This document shows positions 7,620 through 16,583 of a stretch of 64,000 nt of DNA, piece after piece (the stretch's first letter is position 1; the number at the start of each line of letters is the position of its first letter). Below the pieces are notes generated by a model. The model saw only the letters and a list, made by a program, of their open reading frames with translations. It was not told where the DNA came from and ran no database searches. The stretch spans positions 15,104 to 79,103 of the forward strand of contig DASVHQ010000075.1 in NCBI GenBank assembly GCA_036382515.1, given 5' to 3'. Origin of the DNA: JADGRF01 sp036382515 (lineage in GTDB: Bacteria > Myxococcota_A > Polyangia > Polyangiales > JAFGIB01). A program made the position numbers and the translations under genes.

Positions 7620-9941
7620 CTACGGGCAAACACCACCCGCGGTACAGATGACGTCGGTGCCGCCCGGATAGGAACAGCAGGTGTCGGAGCTGCCGCAGGC
7701 TGTGCAGGGGCAGCTGTGACACGAGGGCGACGTGAAGAAGCTCACGCACTGACCTTGTGCACAGACCTGGTCCACGGCACACGCCGTGCCGCATGCGCTC
7801 GCGAAGCCGCAGTGCAGCGGGTTCGACAGACGCTCGCTGAGCGAGAGGCACGCGCCATTGCAGTTGGTCTGGCCCGTCGGACAGACCCCCGCGGCACACA
7901 CCCCGTCCACGCAGCGCTGCCCGCCAGCGCCGCCGAGGGTGCACTTGACGCCGCAAGCGCCGCAGTTGTTCGCGTCGTTGAGAAGATCGGTGCACGCGCC
8001 ACTGCAGGTCTTCAGACCCGGCCGGCAGCTGCAGGTGGAACCGATGCAGGCCTGGCTCGAGCTGCAAGCCGTGCCGCAGGCTCCGCAGTTCGTTGGGCTG
8101 TCGGTGAGATCCGTGCAGGCCTGCTGCGTGGCGCCGCACAGCGTGCCTGACGCGGCGCAGCTGCAAGCACCGCTCTGGCACACGTCGCCCGTCACGCAGA
8201 CGGTCGCGCAGTTGCCACAGTGCTGCGGATCGGTCGCCGGATCGGTGCAACTCGCCGTGCGGCCAGTGCCACAACTCACCTTGCCGGCAGCACAGGTGCA
8301 GGTGCCGGAGACGCAGCTGTCGCCTGCAGCGCAGGCGTTGATGCAGCTACCGCAGTGGCTCGGGTCGGTCGCCAGATTCGCGCAACCGATGGTCGCCCCG
8401 CAGTTCACCTCACCGCTCGGACACTGGCAAGCACCGGCGACGCAGGTTGCGCCGGGACCACAGCGCTGGCCGCAGCCGCCGCAGTTGAGCGGGTCGCTCT
8501 GCTCGCTCACGCAGCCCAGGCCTGTGCCGCAGTAGTTCTGGCCGGCGGAGCAAGCGCAGCTGCCGCTTTTGCAGCTAGCGCCAGGACCGCACTTGGTGCC
8601 ACAAGCGCCGCAGTTATTCGGGTCGGTCGTGACGTCGGTGCAGGCTTTGTTGCACACGATGTCATTGGGGTTGGCACAGGCCGTGCACTGGCCGGACGTG
8701 CAAGTCTGACCTGTGGCGCACAGATGATTGGCGCCGGCGCAGCTTCCGCAGTGGTTCGGATCGTTCGACAGGTTTGCGCAAGCGTTCAAGCCGCCTCCGG
8801 TACACAGCACCTCGTTCACAGGGCAGTTGCACAGACTCTGCGCGCAGGTCGCGCCCGTCGGGCACGCCGTGCCACAGCTGCCGCAGTGGCTTGAGTCGCT
8901 GGTCAGATCGGCGCACGCGCCATTGCAGTCGGTCTGACCGGCCGGACAGGCGCACACGCCCGACGTGCACGACGCGCCCGAGGGACACGCGTGGTTGCAC
9001 GAGCCGCAGTTGCTGGTGTCCTTCGTCACGTCGGAGCAACCGGAAGTGCACGCCAGGAGCGAGCCTTGACAGGTGCAAACGCCGACGACGCAAGCCGCGC
9101 CCGTGCTGCAGACATTGCCGCAGGCACCGCAGTTGTAGCCGTCGGTCTGCTTGTTGACGCAGGTGTTGTTGCACGTGTCAGGCACGTTGGCCGGGCAACC
9201 GCATGTGCTGGCGGTGCACGTGCCACCGAGCGGGCACGCGGTGGCGCACGCGCCGCAGTGCGCGGGATCGCTGGTCAGGTCCGCGCAAGCGTTGCTGCAC
9301 GCGGTCTTGCCGCCAGCGCACGCGCACGAGCCGGCCGTGCAGACTTCGCCTGTCTTGCATGCGCTGCCGCAGGCTCCGCAGTTCGCCGTATCGCTCGTCT
9401 TGTTGACGCACACGAAGCTGCAGAGATCGGGGCTCGCGGCCGGACAGGCGCACGCGCCGCTGCTGCAACTCGCACCGACGCCACACGCGGTGCTGCAGGT
9501 GCCGCAGTTGCTCACGTCGGTCTGGACGTCGACGCAGCTCGCGCCACACATCGCGCTGGGGCTGTTGCACGCGCCGCCCGTGCCGCCAGTGCCGCCAGTG
9601 CCACCCGTACCGCCCGTGCCGCCGCTGCCGCCGCTGCCCCCGCTGCCGCCAGCAGCGCCGACGCCACCGCTTCCACCGGCGCCGCCTTTGCCGCTCGCGC
9701 CTGCCGCGCCCGCGTGTCCACCGCTGCCGGCTGTGTTGCCGGCTGCTCCAGCTGCCAGTGCACCGGCGTCCGCTGTGGTCCCAGCGTGGCCAGCGCTGGC
9801 CGCGTTGCCGCCGTCAGCTGCACCGGAACCAGCTCCCGTGCTGGCCGGCAGGCCGTTTGGCTTCGGCGGGGGATTGGTCCCGCAGGCGGCGGCCAGAGTG
9901 AGCAGGGCTGCGGTGGCGAGCAGACTGGATGGCAAACGCAT
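7620..9941 (-). CDS. Cys-rich 14-repeat lipoprotein
   Basis: 773-aa exported protein. The ATG at 9941 gives a lipoprotein signal (SSLLATAALLTLAAAC) followed by a Gly/Ala/Ser/Thr-rich linker with runs of GGT. The rest is 14 tandem units of about 40 residues with spacing like CxxxCxDLTxDxxNCGxCGxxC followed by GxxCxxGxCxC, each with about eight Cys; a short Cys-rich tail (CHSCPCTACGSSDTCC) closes it. Such proteins are common in myxobacterial genomes, and automated annotation sometimes mislabels them as enzymes. The Cys pattern suggests a disulphide-stabilised rod at the cell surface. Partner and function are unknown. The repeats are diverged (no two are identical), so the array is old. No operon neighbours. 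Confidence 0.85.
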   Translation of the reverse strand: MRLPSSLLATAALLTLAAACGTNPPPKPNGLPASTGAGSGAADGGNAASAGHAGTTADAGALAAGAAGNTAGSGGHAGAAGASGKGGAGGSGGVGAAGGSGGSGGSGGTGGTGGTGGTGGTGGACNSPSAMCGASCVDVQTDVSNCGTCSTACGVGASCSSGACACPAASPDLCSFVCVNKTSDTANCGACGSACKTGEVCTAGSCACAGGKTACSNACADLTSDPAHCGACATACPLGGTCTASTCGCPANVPDTCNNTCVNKQTDGYNCGACGNVCSTGAACVVGVCTCQGSLLACTSGCSDVTKDTSNCGSCNHACPSGASCTSGVCACPAGQTDCNGACADLTSDSSHCGSCGTACPTGATCAQSLCNCPVNEVLCTGGGLNACANLSNDPNHCGSCAGANHLCATGQTCTSGQCTACANPNDIVCNKACTDVTTDPNNCGACGTKCGPGASCKSGSCACSAGQNYCGTGLGCVSEQSDPLNCGGCGQRCGPGATCVAGACQCPSGEVNCGATIGCANLATDPSHCGSCINACAAGDSCVSGTCTCAAGKVSCGTGRTASCTDPATDPQHCGNCATVCVTGDVCQSGACSCAASGTLCGATQQACTDLTDSPTNCGACGTACSSSQACIGSTCSCRPGLKTCSGACTDLLNDANNCGACGVKCTLGGAGGQRCVDGVCAAGVCPTGQTNCNGACLSLSERLSNPLHCGFASACGTACAVDQVCAQGQCVSFFTSPSCHSCPCTACGSSDTCCSYPGGTDVICTAGGVCP

Positions 9942-10482
9942 GAGTATGACTGACCTCGAGCTAGGGAATGCGAGCGCTGAAGGAAACATTGTAGCTGAAG
10001 TTTCGACGCAAACACGCCTGCCAGACGCGTGTTCTGCCGACGTCGAGCACGACGCCAATCACGATCATCCGCGAAATGCGCAGCGACGCGCACACTTGTG
10101 GCATAGCGCCGCTCGAAGTGGAACCCGATGTAGGAGACACGACCACGCCCGTCCCTTCTTCCGAGTCGAGCACCGAGGCGATGCGTACGCTGGGACACGC
10201 AGCTGGCTCGCGGCGGTGGTGTTGTGCCGCCAACAGCTGCAGCACGAGCAGCAGGACACCGTCACAGGTTGCTCCAGCTGCGCGAACTCATGGAAGCGAT
10301 GCGCGGTTTGCCCGCGCTCCGCGGCCTCGAGACCGGAGCAGCGAATGGCTGCGACGGAGAGTGGAGTGGCGCGCCAGGCGATTGATGCAAACTGCCAACG
10401 AGGTATGAAAGCGCCTCGATGAGCCTTCCTCCTCTGTCCGACGCCGCTCTCGCGCAAGCCGTACCCGTGTGACCGCTCGTGA
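9942..10482. other. About 540 bp without a recognisable gene
   Basis: Upstream of the Cys-rich lipoprotein. Several overlapping frames exist on both strands, but none has a signal peptide, family motif or ribosome site. It probably holds the lipoprotein promoter and decayed sequence leading into the hydrolase remnant at 10483. Confidence 0.45.
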
Positions 10483-10776
10483 ATCCTGGGCGCAGCGTTG
10501 TATGCCGCGGGCGCGCCGCTGTCTGATCCCTACATCTCGCCGCTGTACGCAGGGCTCGAGGGCCTACCGCCGCTCCTGGTGCAGACCGGCGAGCACGAAG
10601 TCTTCTACTCGGAGAACCACGCCTTCGTCGATCGCGAGCGCGCCGCGGGTGTGCGCGTCACGCACGAGGTCAGCGCCGGGATGACGCTCGTGTTCCAGTC
10701 GCTCGCTTCGTTCAGGTCGCGCGGCCGTGAGGCCATTCGCTCGATCGGCCGCTTCGTGCACCGCCAAGCGCAGTGA
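10483..10776 (+). pseudogene. C-terminal remnant of an alpha/beta hydrolase fold-3 esterase
   Basis: About 97 codons in frame after a TGA at 10480, matching the last third of HSL/acetyl-esterase family hydrolases: DPYISPLYAGLEGLPPLLVQ, then TGEHEVFYSENHAF, which carries the region of the catalytic acid. The HGGG oxyanion loop and the GDSAG nucleophile elbow are absent. In intact members the catalytic His lies in a motif like GMxHVFQ; here the text is GMTLVFQ, so the His is lost too. It is therefore a non-functional remnant. The C-terminal helix (RSRGREAIRSIGRFV) is still recognisable. Confidence 0.75.
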
Positions 10777-10861
10777 ACGCCCGAGCCGCGATGGCTCGAG
10801 CGAGCTGCTGGCAAGGGTCGGACCACGAGCTACGTCAAAAGCTGGTCAGCTTATGCCGCGG

Positions 10862-11518
10862 TCAGTTCCCGGCGTCCGAGACGCCGCCGTCTTGTGCGTC
10901 CATCGTCTCGAAGCAAGCGCCGATGGCTGGCTTCGTGTAGTCGACGCAGTCGGGCTTCATGCCGTAGATGCAGGCCACGGCGTCCATCACGTGGCTGCCA
11001 CACATCGCGTTGCTGCACCCGCTCGCGCTTCCGCTCGGGCACTTCTCTTCAATGCAGCAAAAGAAATCGGTGGTCGGCGTGCTGCAGCCGTTCTTGTTGC
11101 CGCACTCGAGCAGCTTCGAGGAGATGCAGGTGTCGCAGCTCGCCCAGCTCGCGCTTGGATCCACGGCGTGCTGGTCCGCCTTGATGCACGCGCTGCGGCA
11201 AGCGCTCTTGGCACCGGCGGCGGCTGTTTCACAGGCCAGCACGCAGTCGTGCGTCTTGGCCGTGCAGCGGGGCGTGGGGATGCCAAAGAGGAAGTCGCGG
11301 GTGGTGTTTCCGCAGCCGGGTGCGTGCCCGGCGTCGACCGCGCCGACGCCCGTGTCCGGCACGGCCAGCACGGCGCCATCCTGCTTGCCCGCGTCCCGGC
11401 TCCCGCCAGCGTCGTTGCCCGCATCGGATGAAGACTTGGAGTTGTGGCTCGAACAGGCGCAGAGCACACTCGGCACCGAGACCAAGGCCGAGACCAGGAG
11501 AGCAGAACAGCGGTTCAT
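10862..11518 (-). CDS. Secreted Cys-rich lipoprotein, 218 aa
   Basis: Starts MNRCSALLVSALVSVPSV with a lipobox at VLCAC. After the acylated Cys comes an Asp/Ala/Gly/Ser linker typical of myxobacterial surface lipoproteins (SSDAGNDAGGSRDAGKQDG), then a domain with about 16 Cys in CxxxC/CxxC spacings (CVLACETAAAG, CDTCISSKLLECGNKNGC, DFFCCIEEKC). The C-terminus repeats Asp-Ala-Gly. Function is unknown; the Cys pattern suggests a small disulphide-bonded module. It resembles the Cys-bearing N-terminal part of the lipoprotein at 18120-19184 only in general style. Convergent with the hydrolase remnant. Confidence 0.8.
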   Translation of the reverse strand: MNRCSALLVSALVSVPSVLCACSSHNSKSSSDAGNDAGGSRDAGKQDGAVLAVPDTGVGAVDAGHAPGCGNTTRDFLFGIPTPRCTAKTHDCVLACETAAAGAKSACRSACIKADQHAVDPSASWASCDTCISSKLLECGNKNGCSTPTTDFFCCIEEKCPSGSASGCSNAMCGSHVMDAVACIYGMKPDCVDYTKPAIGACFETMDAQDGGVSDAGN

Positions 11519-11690
11519 GTAGCATTCCTTTTCGGTACGTGGTGCCCCGGCACGCGCGGTGTCGGCGAGCGCAGAATGTCACAAGTCGCTGCCGCAGACC
11601 ATCGTCGGCGCGATGGAAGCTCGTCGCGGCCTATTCGGTGCACCAGACAGACCAGATCGGCGTGCCACGTATGCCGCGCAGGCGGGCCAC

Positions 11691-12088
11691 GCGCACCTGA
11701 AGCCTGCGCCCGGCAGCGCCGACTCGCTGCAGTACCAGTACTGGATGCACTACGCCGAGGGCTCGCTGATGCCGCTGATGTTGCTCAGCCTGGTGTTCCT
11801 GCGCATGCCCCGCGCGCCCATGCCGTTCTTCGTGCCGCCGATCGTGAAGGGCATCGCCGATCGCGCGCGCAGCTCGTTCGTGGCACCGCAGATCGCCACC
11901 CGCCTCGCCCACGTGGAGCGCGCGCTCGCCGAGCGCGACTGGTTCGCTGGGTCGCAGCTGACGGCGGCGGATATCCAGATGAGCTTTTCGATCGAGGCCG
12001 CCGTGGCACGCGCGGGTCTCGACGCACGCCTCCCCAAGCTCACGGCGTTTCGCGCCCGGCCCCCTTCCAGAGATTCGTCGCTCGTGGG
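11691..12088 (+). pseudogene. Glutathione S-transferase remnant
   Basis: The frame matches the C-terminal helical domain of bacterial glutathione transferases: LKPAPGSADSLQYQYWMHYA, EGSLMPLMLLSLVF, and the conserved N-capping/hydrophobic staple stretch LTAADIQMSFSIEAA. The N-terminal thioredoxin-like glutathione-binding domain is absent; upstream codons give low-complexity Arg/Ala sequence. At about 12060 the reading shifts: the expected ending of the type RARPxFQRFVARG continues in the next frame. With the N-domain gone and the 3' end shifted it cannot be an active enzyme. It ends just before the YqeY-like gene. Confidence 0.7.
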
Positions 12089-12100
12089 ATGAATCTGCCC

Positions 12101-12550
12101 ATGAACATCCGTGACCAGCTGCAGGCCGACTTGAAAGAAGCGATGCGCGCCAAGGACGAGGTGCGACTAGAAAACGTACGCGCGGTGCGTGCGGCCGTGC
12201 TCAACCGTGAGGTCGAGCTGGGGCGGCCTGTGGACGACGCCGAGCTGCTTCAGCTCATCCGCGGCCTGGTGAAGCAGCGCATCGAGTCGATCGGTATGTA
12301 CGAAACCGGTGGTCGACAGGATCTCGTCGAGCGCGAGCTGCGCGGCAGACAGCTGCTCGAAGGCTACCTGCCCGCAGCGCCCGACGCCGCGGCGATCGAG
12401 TCGACGGTACGTGCCGTGATCGCAGAGCTGGGTGCCAGCAGCATGAAGGACATGGGCGCGGTGATGAAGCAGGTGAGCGCGCGCCTGGGTCCCGCCACCG
12501 ACGGCAAGCTCGTGAGCAGCCACGTCAAACAAGCGCTCGGCGGCAAGTGA
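12101..12550 (+). CDS. yqeY: GatB/YqeY domain protein
   Basis: 149 aa, full length for the family. It starts NIRDQLQADLKEAMRAKD, like other YqeY proteins, and keeps the helical core and the C-terminal end (SSMKDMGAVMKQVSARLG, then DGKLVSSHVKQAL). YqeY is homologous to the tail domain of GatB and is thought to bind tRNA or amidotransferase complexes; its precise role is unsettled. An in-frame ATG at 12089 (four codons earlier) is a possible alternative start; 12101 was chosen because it aligns with family N-termini. In many bacteria it lies near rpsU/dnaG, which is not the case here. Confidence 0.9.
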   Translation: MNIRDQLQADLKEAMRAKDEVRLENVRAVRAAVLNREVELGRPVDDAELLQLIRGLVKQRIESIGMYETGGRQDLVERELRGRQLLEGYLPAAPDAAAIESTVRAVIAELGASSMKDMGAVMKQVSARLGPATDGKLVSSHVKQALGGK

Positions 12551-12817
12551 GCAAGCGCGATTTGCGGGGCCCGCCGACGGGCTGCAGTTACGCTCCTTGC
12601 GCCCTGTTCGTGCGTCAGACAGCCCCGACGTCAGTTGCAGTCTACGATGGAGCCCTGCCGGACCGTAGCGCGGCGGCAGCGCCGAGCTGGAACCCGCCAG
12701 ATGCTGCGATCGACCCATCGAAACGCTGCTCGCTGCACCAAAGGTGGTCGCCAACGGCGGCAAAGCTGCTACAAGGCCGCGGCAACCCAAAATGGCCGAG
12801 GCCAGGAGAACCGAGCG

Positions 12818-12988
12818 ATGAGCACACGCACCACCAAGACCGCCGACAAGATGAGCCGCGCCAAGGCGGAATACGCCCTGACGCATGGGGCGGACCCCAC
12901 GTCGGAGGTCTTCACCAAGCACACCAACAAGCACGTGAAAGCCAAGGCCGCGAAGCTGGCGGCAGCGAAGACCGCCGTCGCAGCCTAA
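12818..12988 (+). CDS. Small basic protein, 56 aa
   Basis: ATG at 12818 with AGGAG 8 nt upstream. The product begins STRTTKTADKMSRAKAEYAL, then HGADPTSEVFTKHTNKHVKA, and ends in an Ala/Lys helix. It is Lys/Thr/Ala-rich with no signal peptide or membrane helix. The last ~20 residues (KHVKAKAAKLAAAKTAVAA) resemble histone-H1-like or nucleoid-associated tails, but that is only compositional. The ribosome site and clean composition argue that it is expressed. No family recognised. Confidence 0.65.
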   Translation: MSTRTTKTADKMSRAKAEYALTHGADPTSEVFTKHTNKHVKAKAAKLAAAKTAVAA

Positions 12989-13164
12989 ACAGTGTCGCAC
13001 GGAGTGCGAGACACGAGCGAGGCGCCTTCGGTTTCGAGGAGCGCGCGGAGGCTACGTCTCGTAGCTGAGCACGCACCGCAGGAAGCGAGGGCGGATCGCG
13101 ACGTGGATCGCGCTCCAGGCGATACTGTTTAGCTGAAGCCAGCGCTCGCAACGAGCTACGCAAG

Positions 13165-13194
13165 ACGCCCGGGCATCCTCGATGCTCCGGGCGT
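13165..13194 (+). terminator. Strong hairpin followed by T-rich sequence
   Basis: ACGCCCGG-GCAT pairs with ATGC-(T)-CCGGGCGT around the loop CCTCG: 12 bp with one bulged T, followed by TTGTTGCGTGTTGTTG. This is the best candidate intrinsic terminator on the plus strand in this part. It lies 177 bp after the 56-aa gene and 75 bp before the methyltransferase. The intervening segment (12989-13164) has no gene and could be a 3' UTR or a short RNA. Confidence 0.6.
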
Positions 13195-13269
13195 TGTTGC
13201 GTGTTGTTGCCTGTCGCGGCGTGCGCTCGGGTGGCGGCGGGTGGCTGCGCCGCCTATGCTCCACCCCGC

Positions 13270-14184
13270 ATGACCTACGACTCGATCCCTTCTCACCTCG
13301 AAATGCTTCAAGACAGCGTACGCACCAAGGCGTACCGCAACGCGATCCAGGAGGTCGTGCGGCCGGGGGATCGTGTGCTCGACTTCGGCTGCGGCACCGG
13401 TGTGCTCTCGATCTTCGCCGAGCGCGCCGGCGCGGGCCGCGTGTACGCCGTGGATCGTTCGCGAATGATCGGCGCCGCGAAGACCATTTTCGCGGAAAAC
13501 GGCTGTCGAAACATCGAAACGGTGTCGGGCGACGGGGATCAGGTGCAGCTACCCAGCGAAGTCGACGTGATCGTATCGGAATGGATGGGCCACTTTCTGT
13601 TCGCCGAACAGATGCTCGAACCGCTGCTACGTCTGCGGGACACGTTCCTGCGCAAGGGCGGGCGCATGATCCCAGCGAGCTGCTCGCTGCACATCGGCTT
13701 GGTCACGACCAACACCTATCACGAAGACTTGTCGTTCCTGTGCACACGCCCGTATGGCATCGATTTTTCGGCGGTCGGTGACTGGCCGTTTCGCGATGTG
13801 GGCATGCTTCGAATGGCGCCCTCGGAGCTCTTGCCCGAGACGGCCTGCATCGCCGAGCTCGACCTGCACACGGTGACCGGCACGCCGCGGCTGCTCTCGG
13901 GAACGATCACGAGCGCACAGAATGCGGCGGCGTACGGGCTGTGCGGTTGGTTCGATGCGCAATTGTCCGAGGGCGTGAAGCTCAGCACCAGTCCGTTTTC
14001 GCCGGCCACGCACTGGCTGCAATTTCATTTTCCGTTCGATCGCCCGATCGACGTACGCGCCGGCGAGCCGATCGAGATCGAGCTAGAGATCCTTCCGCTG
14101 GAGGGTCCGAGCGGTTACGCCTGGCAAGCCCGCACCTCGAGCACCGTGCGCACCGGCCGCAGCTGGACACAAGCCGAAATGTGA
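13270..14184 (+). CDS. PRMT-like protein arginine methyltransferase
   Basis: 304-aa class I SAM-dependent methyltransferase with the hallmarks of protein arginine methyltransferases rather than small-molecule enzymes. The N-terminal helix (MLQDSVRTKAYRNAI, residues 12-26) mirrors the eukaryotic motif that precedes motif I. Motif I is LDFGCGTG (37-44). The double-E loop SEWMGHFLFAEQML keeps both Glu (104 and 113), which bind the substrate guanidinium. The THW loop is present (247-249). The C-terminal part is beta-rich like the PRMT barrel. Substrate is unknown; such enzymes are rare in bacteria. The ATG at 13270 starts the conserved region. It is monocistronic and faces a convergent gene 97 bp on. 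Confidence 0.85.
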   Translation: MTYDSIPSHLEMLQDSVRTKAYRNAIQEVVRPGDRVLDFGCGTGVLSIFAERAGAGRVYAVDRSRMIGAAKTIFAENGCRNIETVSGDGDQVQLPSEVDVIVSEWMGHFLFAEQMLEPLLRLRDTFLRKGGRMIPASCSLHIGLVTTNTYHEDLSFLCTRPYGIDFSAVGDWPFRDVGMLRMAPSELLPETACIAELDLHTVTGTPRLLSGTITSAQNAAAYGLCGWFDAQLSEGVKLSTSPFSPATHWLQFHFPFDRPIDVRAGEPIEIELEILPLEGPSGYAWQARTSSTVRTGRSWTQAEM

Positions 14185-14280
14185 GGGCGCGTGGCGAGCG
14201 CGGCCGCACCTTTCGTGCCCTTGCCGGCTGCTGCGACGTCGCAGTGACCGAGCAGGCCGCGGTGCTGCAGCAACGCCACC

Positions 14281-15747
14281 TCAGCTCGCGACTTCGGCTG
14301 GCTCCGCACGCACGAGCACTACGGCAGCGGCTAGCCACAGCACAAGCAGCGGCAGAAGCGTCCACAGGCCGGTCAGCCCGAGCAACTCGCCCAGGTTCCA
14401 GGTGGTGAAGCCGCGCACGGCTGACCAGTGCGGACCGTAGCGTAAGAGACGGATTGACAGATCGTAGGGCGCGAGCTTGCCCTGGAAGAACAAGTCGTAA
14501 GTGTAGCCGTAGAGTGGATTGCGATCCTTGTCCGGACACAGTGGGCTCACGGCTGCCACGGCCAGCATGTTGCACACCGAGAGCCCGCCGAGCAGCAGCG
14601 CGAGTGCGGAACCTGTGCGCGTGCTCGGCAGCTCCTTCGCAGCGAAGAACGCGATCGGCACGAACGGCAGCAGATAGCGGGCGCACACCGTGGAGCCGCC
14701 GTGCCAACCATTGAAGCCGGCGACGGTTAGGCTGGCGGCGAGACTGGTGAGCAGGCAACTCCACAGCCACGGGTCGCGCGGGCTTCGACGCCACCAATGC
14801 ACGAAGCCGACGCAGCAGAGCAGCATTACGGGCATCTGCGCGAGCACGCCGCGATACGTGCCGAGCAGCAGCTCTAACCACACCGAGTACTGCGGGCCAG
14901 CAAACATCCCGAGCGCTCGCTCCGGGCGCAAATAAGCTGGATTCGAGTACGTGGTCGCCAGCGTCCACGGACTGCCAAAGCACAGCCAGTGATACGCGAG
15001 CAGCGCGAGCACAGGCCCGAGCGTGCCCACCGCGACTCGCAAGACGTGCCGTGGGCTGTGTACGAGATAGCCAAGCGCGAGGCCCACGGCCGCGAGCAGC
15101 GCGAGGTAATCCGTCGCCACGGACGCCGCGAGCCAAAACCCACCCCACGCTGCGCCGCGAGGTGTCGCTTTGCGGAGCTCGTACATCGCGAAGACCACGA
15201 ACGCCGCTGCAGTCGGGTGTCCCCAGAGCTGCGTGGCGTAGGGAAACAGACCGGTACCGAGGAACAGCCCGAGCGTGAGTGCGGCCGCGCGACGCTCGGA
15301 CACTTCCGGCCGCAACATGCGAAAGAACAAGAGCGCGGCGACAGCCAGACAGGCCGCGCCAAGCGCGAGGTTGATGAGGTAGCTGTCGACGATCGCGGTG
15401 CGCGCGTTGCGTGCATCGGTGCCGAACAGACTCTGCGTGTAGTGCACAGCTGTATAGACCGCGGCACCGAGCACGATGCTGCCAGGTGCCTTGTTCGCGT
15501 AGTAGTGCCCGCCGTAGTGCGCCCAATCGTTGGTGTTGATGTCGCGCTCCGGCAGCGGCAAGAAGCGGTCGATGCGGAAGGTGCCCGTGAACGCCGTGCC
15601 CGGCTCGACGAACGAGAAGATGGCGTCGAGACGCGCGTTCTGGTTCGACGCCGCGCCGCCGTGGAAGTAGGCGCAGCTCGCGAAGACCAAAAGGCCGATC
15701 ACGAACTCGCTGCGCGGTGTGCGGCGCAGCTTGGCAGCTCGCGTCAC
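14281..15747 (-). CDS. Polytopic membrane protein, GT-C/PMT-like
   Basis: 488 aa with about 10-11 hydrophobic segments. The first large extracytoplasmic loop holds acidic and aromatic residues (FRIDRFLPLPERDINTNDWA, then HYYANKAPGS), in the position where GT-C glycosyltransferases carry their catalytic Asp. Further features are LWGHPTAAAFVVFAMYE and NGWHGGSTVCARYLLPF, the latter a common pattern (GG..ARYLLP) in ArnT/PMT-like and DUF2029-type proteins. It probably transfers a sugar from a lipid carrier at the periplasmic face, but neither donor nor acceptor can be told. It starts at the GTG at 15747; no strong ribosome site is visible. No operon partners. Confidence 0.65.
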   Translation of the reverse strand: MTRAAKLRRTPRSEFVIGLLVFASCAYFHGGAASNQNARLDAIFSFVEPGTAFTGTFRIDRFLPLPERDINTNDWAHYGGHYYANKAPGSIVLGAAVYTAVHYTQSLFGTDARNARTAIVDSYLINLALGAACLAVAALLFFRMLRPEVSERRAAALTLGLFLGTGLFPYATQLWGHPTAAAFVVFAMYELRKATPRGAAWGGFWLAASVATDYLALLAAVGLALGYLVHSPRHVLRVAVGTLGPVLALLAYHWLCFGSPWTLATTYSNPAYLRPERALGMFAGPQYSVWLELLLGTYRGVLAQMPVMLLCCVGFVHWWRRSPRDPWLWSCLLTSLAASLTVAGFNGWHGGSTVCARYLLPFVPIAFFAAKELPSTRTGSALALLLGGLSVCNMLAVAAVSPLCPDKDRNPLYGYTYDLFFQGKLAPYDLSIRLLRYGPHWSAVRGFTTWNLGELLGLTGLWTLLPLLVLWLAAAVVLVRAEPAEVAS

Positions 15748-16583
15748 GCGCTCGTCCCCGATCGCAGCGCCGAGCGAGGCGCGCCGCCAGGGGTTGCCAC
15801 CACGCGCATGGCAACGCGACTACGCTGAGCACGAGGTTTCGGCATGAGCCCAGGCAACACGCAGGCAGCCACGGCAAGGGCCCGGCAACGCCGTCGAAGC
15901 TGCGGCCTGCATGCTACACGACTCACTCGTGCTGCTCCAGCCATCCGTGCACCGGGAGCGCCGCGCGCTCGCGCGTCGGGCATGCGCCCGCTGTGAAAGC
16001 TGGCTCGAGCTCTACGTCAGCGCTCGCAGCACGCCTGCCCCGCTCGGCGGTTGCCCCGGCCCACTCACCAAGCGCACGCACAGCTCGCGCGCCGCCATGG
16101 CGCCCCGCGGGCAACCTGTCTGGGCCCCGATGGCAAGCACCTCTGGTGGAACCAGTCGAGGTCTCCACTCGTGCGACCTGCGCGTGGCAAACGCTCTCGC
16201 AGAACGGGGGCCAGCTGAGCCACAGACCGGCGGCGTTTCGCACGTCGAACGCTCGCGGGGATGGCCTGAGCGCGGACACAGAACGCTTTCCGCGCTGAGG
16301 TCTTCTGGCGCCGCGGGAGATTTGTGAGCGGTGCCACGAAGATAGCTGCGCGATCCGGGCGCTGCGCAGGCTCGAGTCGGGTGGTTTGTGTGCTCGATCG
16401 CCCCACGGTCGCGGAGCGGAGCACACAACAACTTGTTGTAGAGCAACCGTGTGCTGACTTCGAGCGAAAGCGTCCGGTTGTGTTAGCTGGCCGGCTTTTC
16501 GCTGGCTCGGCGGCAACTACGCTGTCCGAGCACCGCAAGGGCGCGCGAGCGGTCGCAAGCCAGACCGAAGAGGGGGATAGGCC
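15748..16583. other. About 840 bp without a convincing gene
   Basis: Frames exist on both strands but are Arg/Ser/Cys-rich and disagree in composition with neighbouring genes. A purine-rich site (agagggggatag) near the right end serves the gene at 16584. No RNA gene or repeat was recognised. Confidence 0.5.

Noticed and set aside
9570..9700. GGT/CCG triplet repeats as a possible regulatory microsatellite
   Set aside because: They encode the Gly/Thr/Ser linker of the Cys-rich lipoprotein in frame.
7620..9941. Regular DNA periodicity suggesting a CRISPR array
   Set aside because: The ~120-bp period comes from 40-residue Cys repeats in a coding frame; there are no identical direct repeats with unique spacers.
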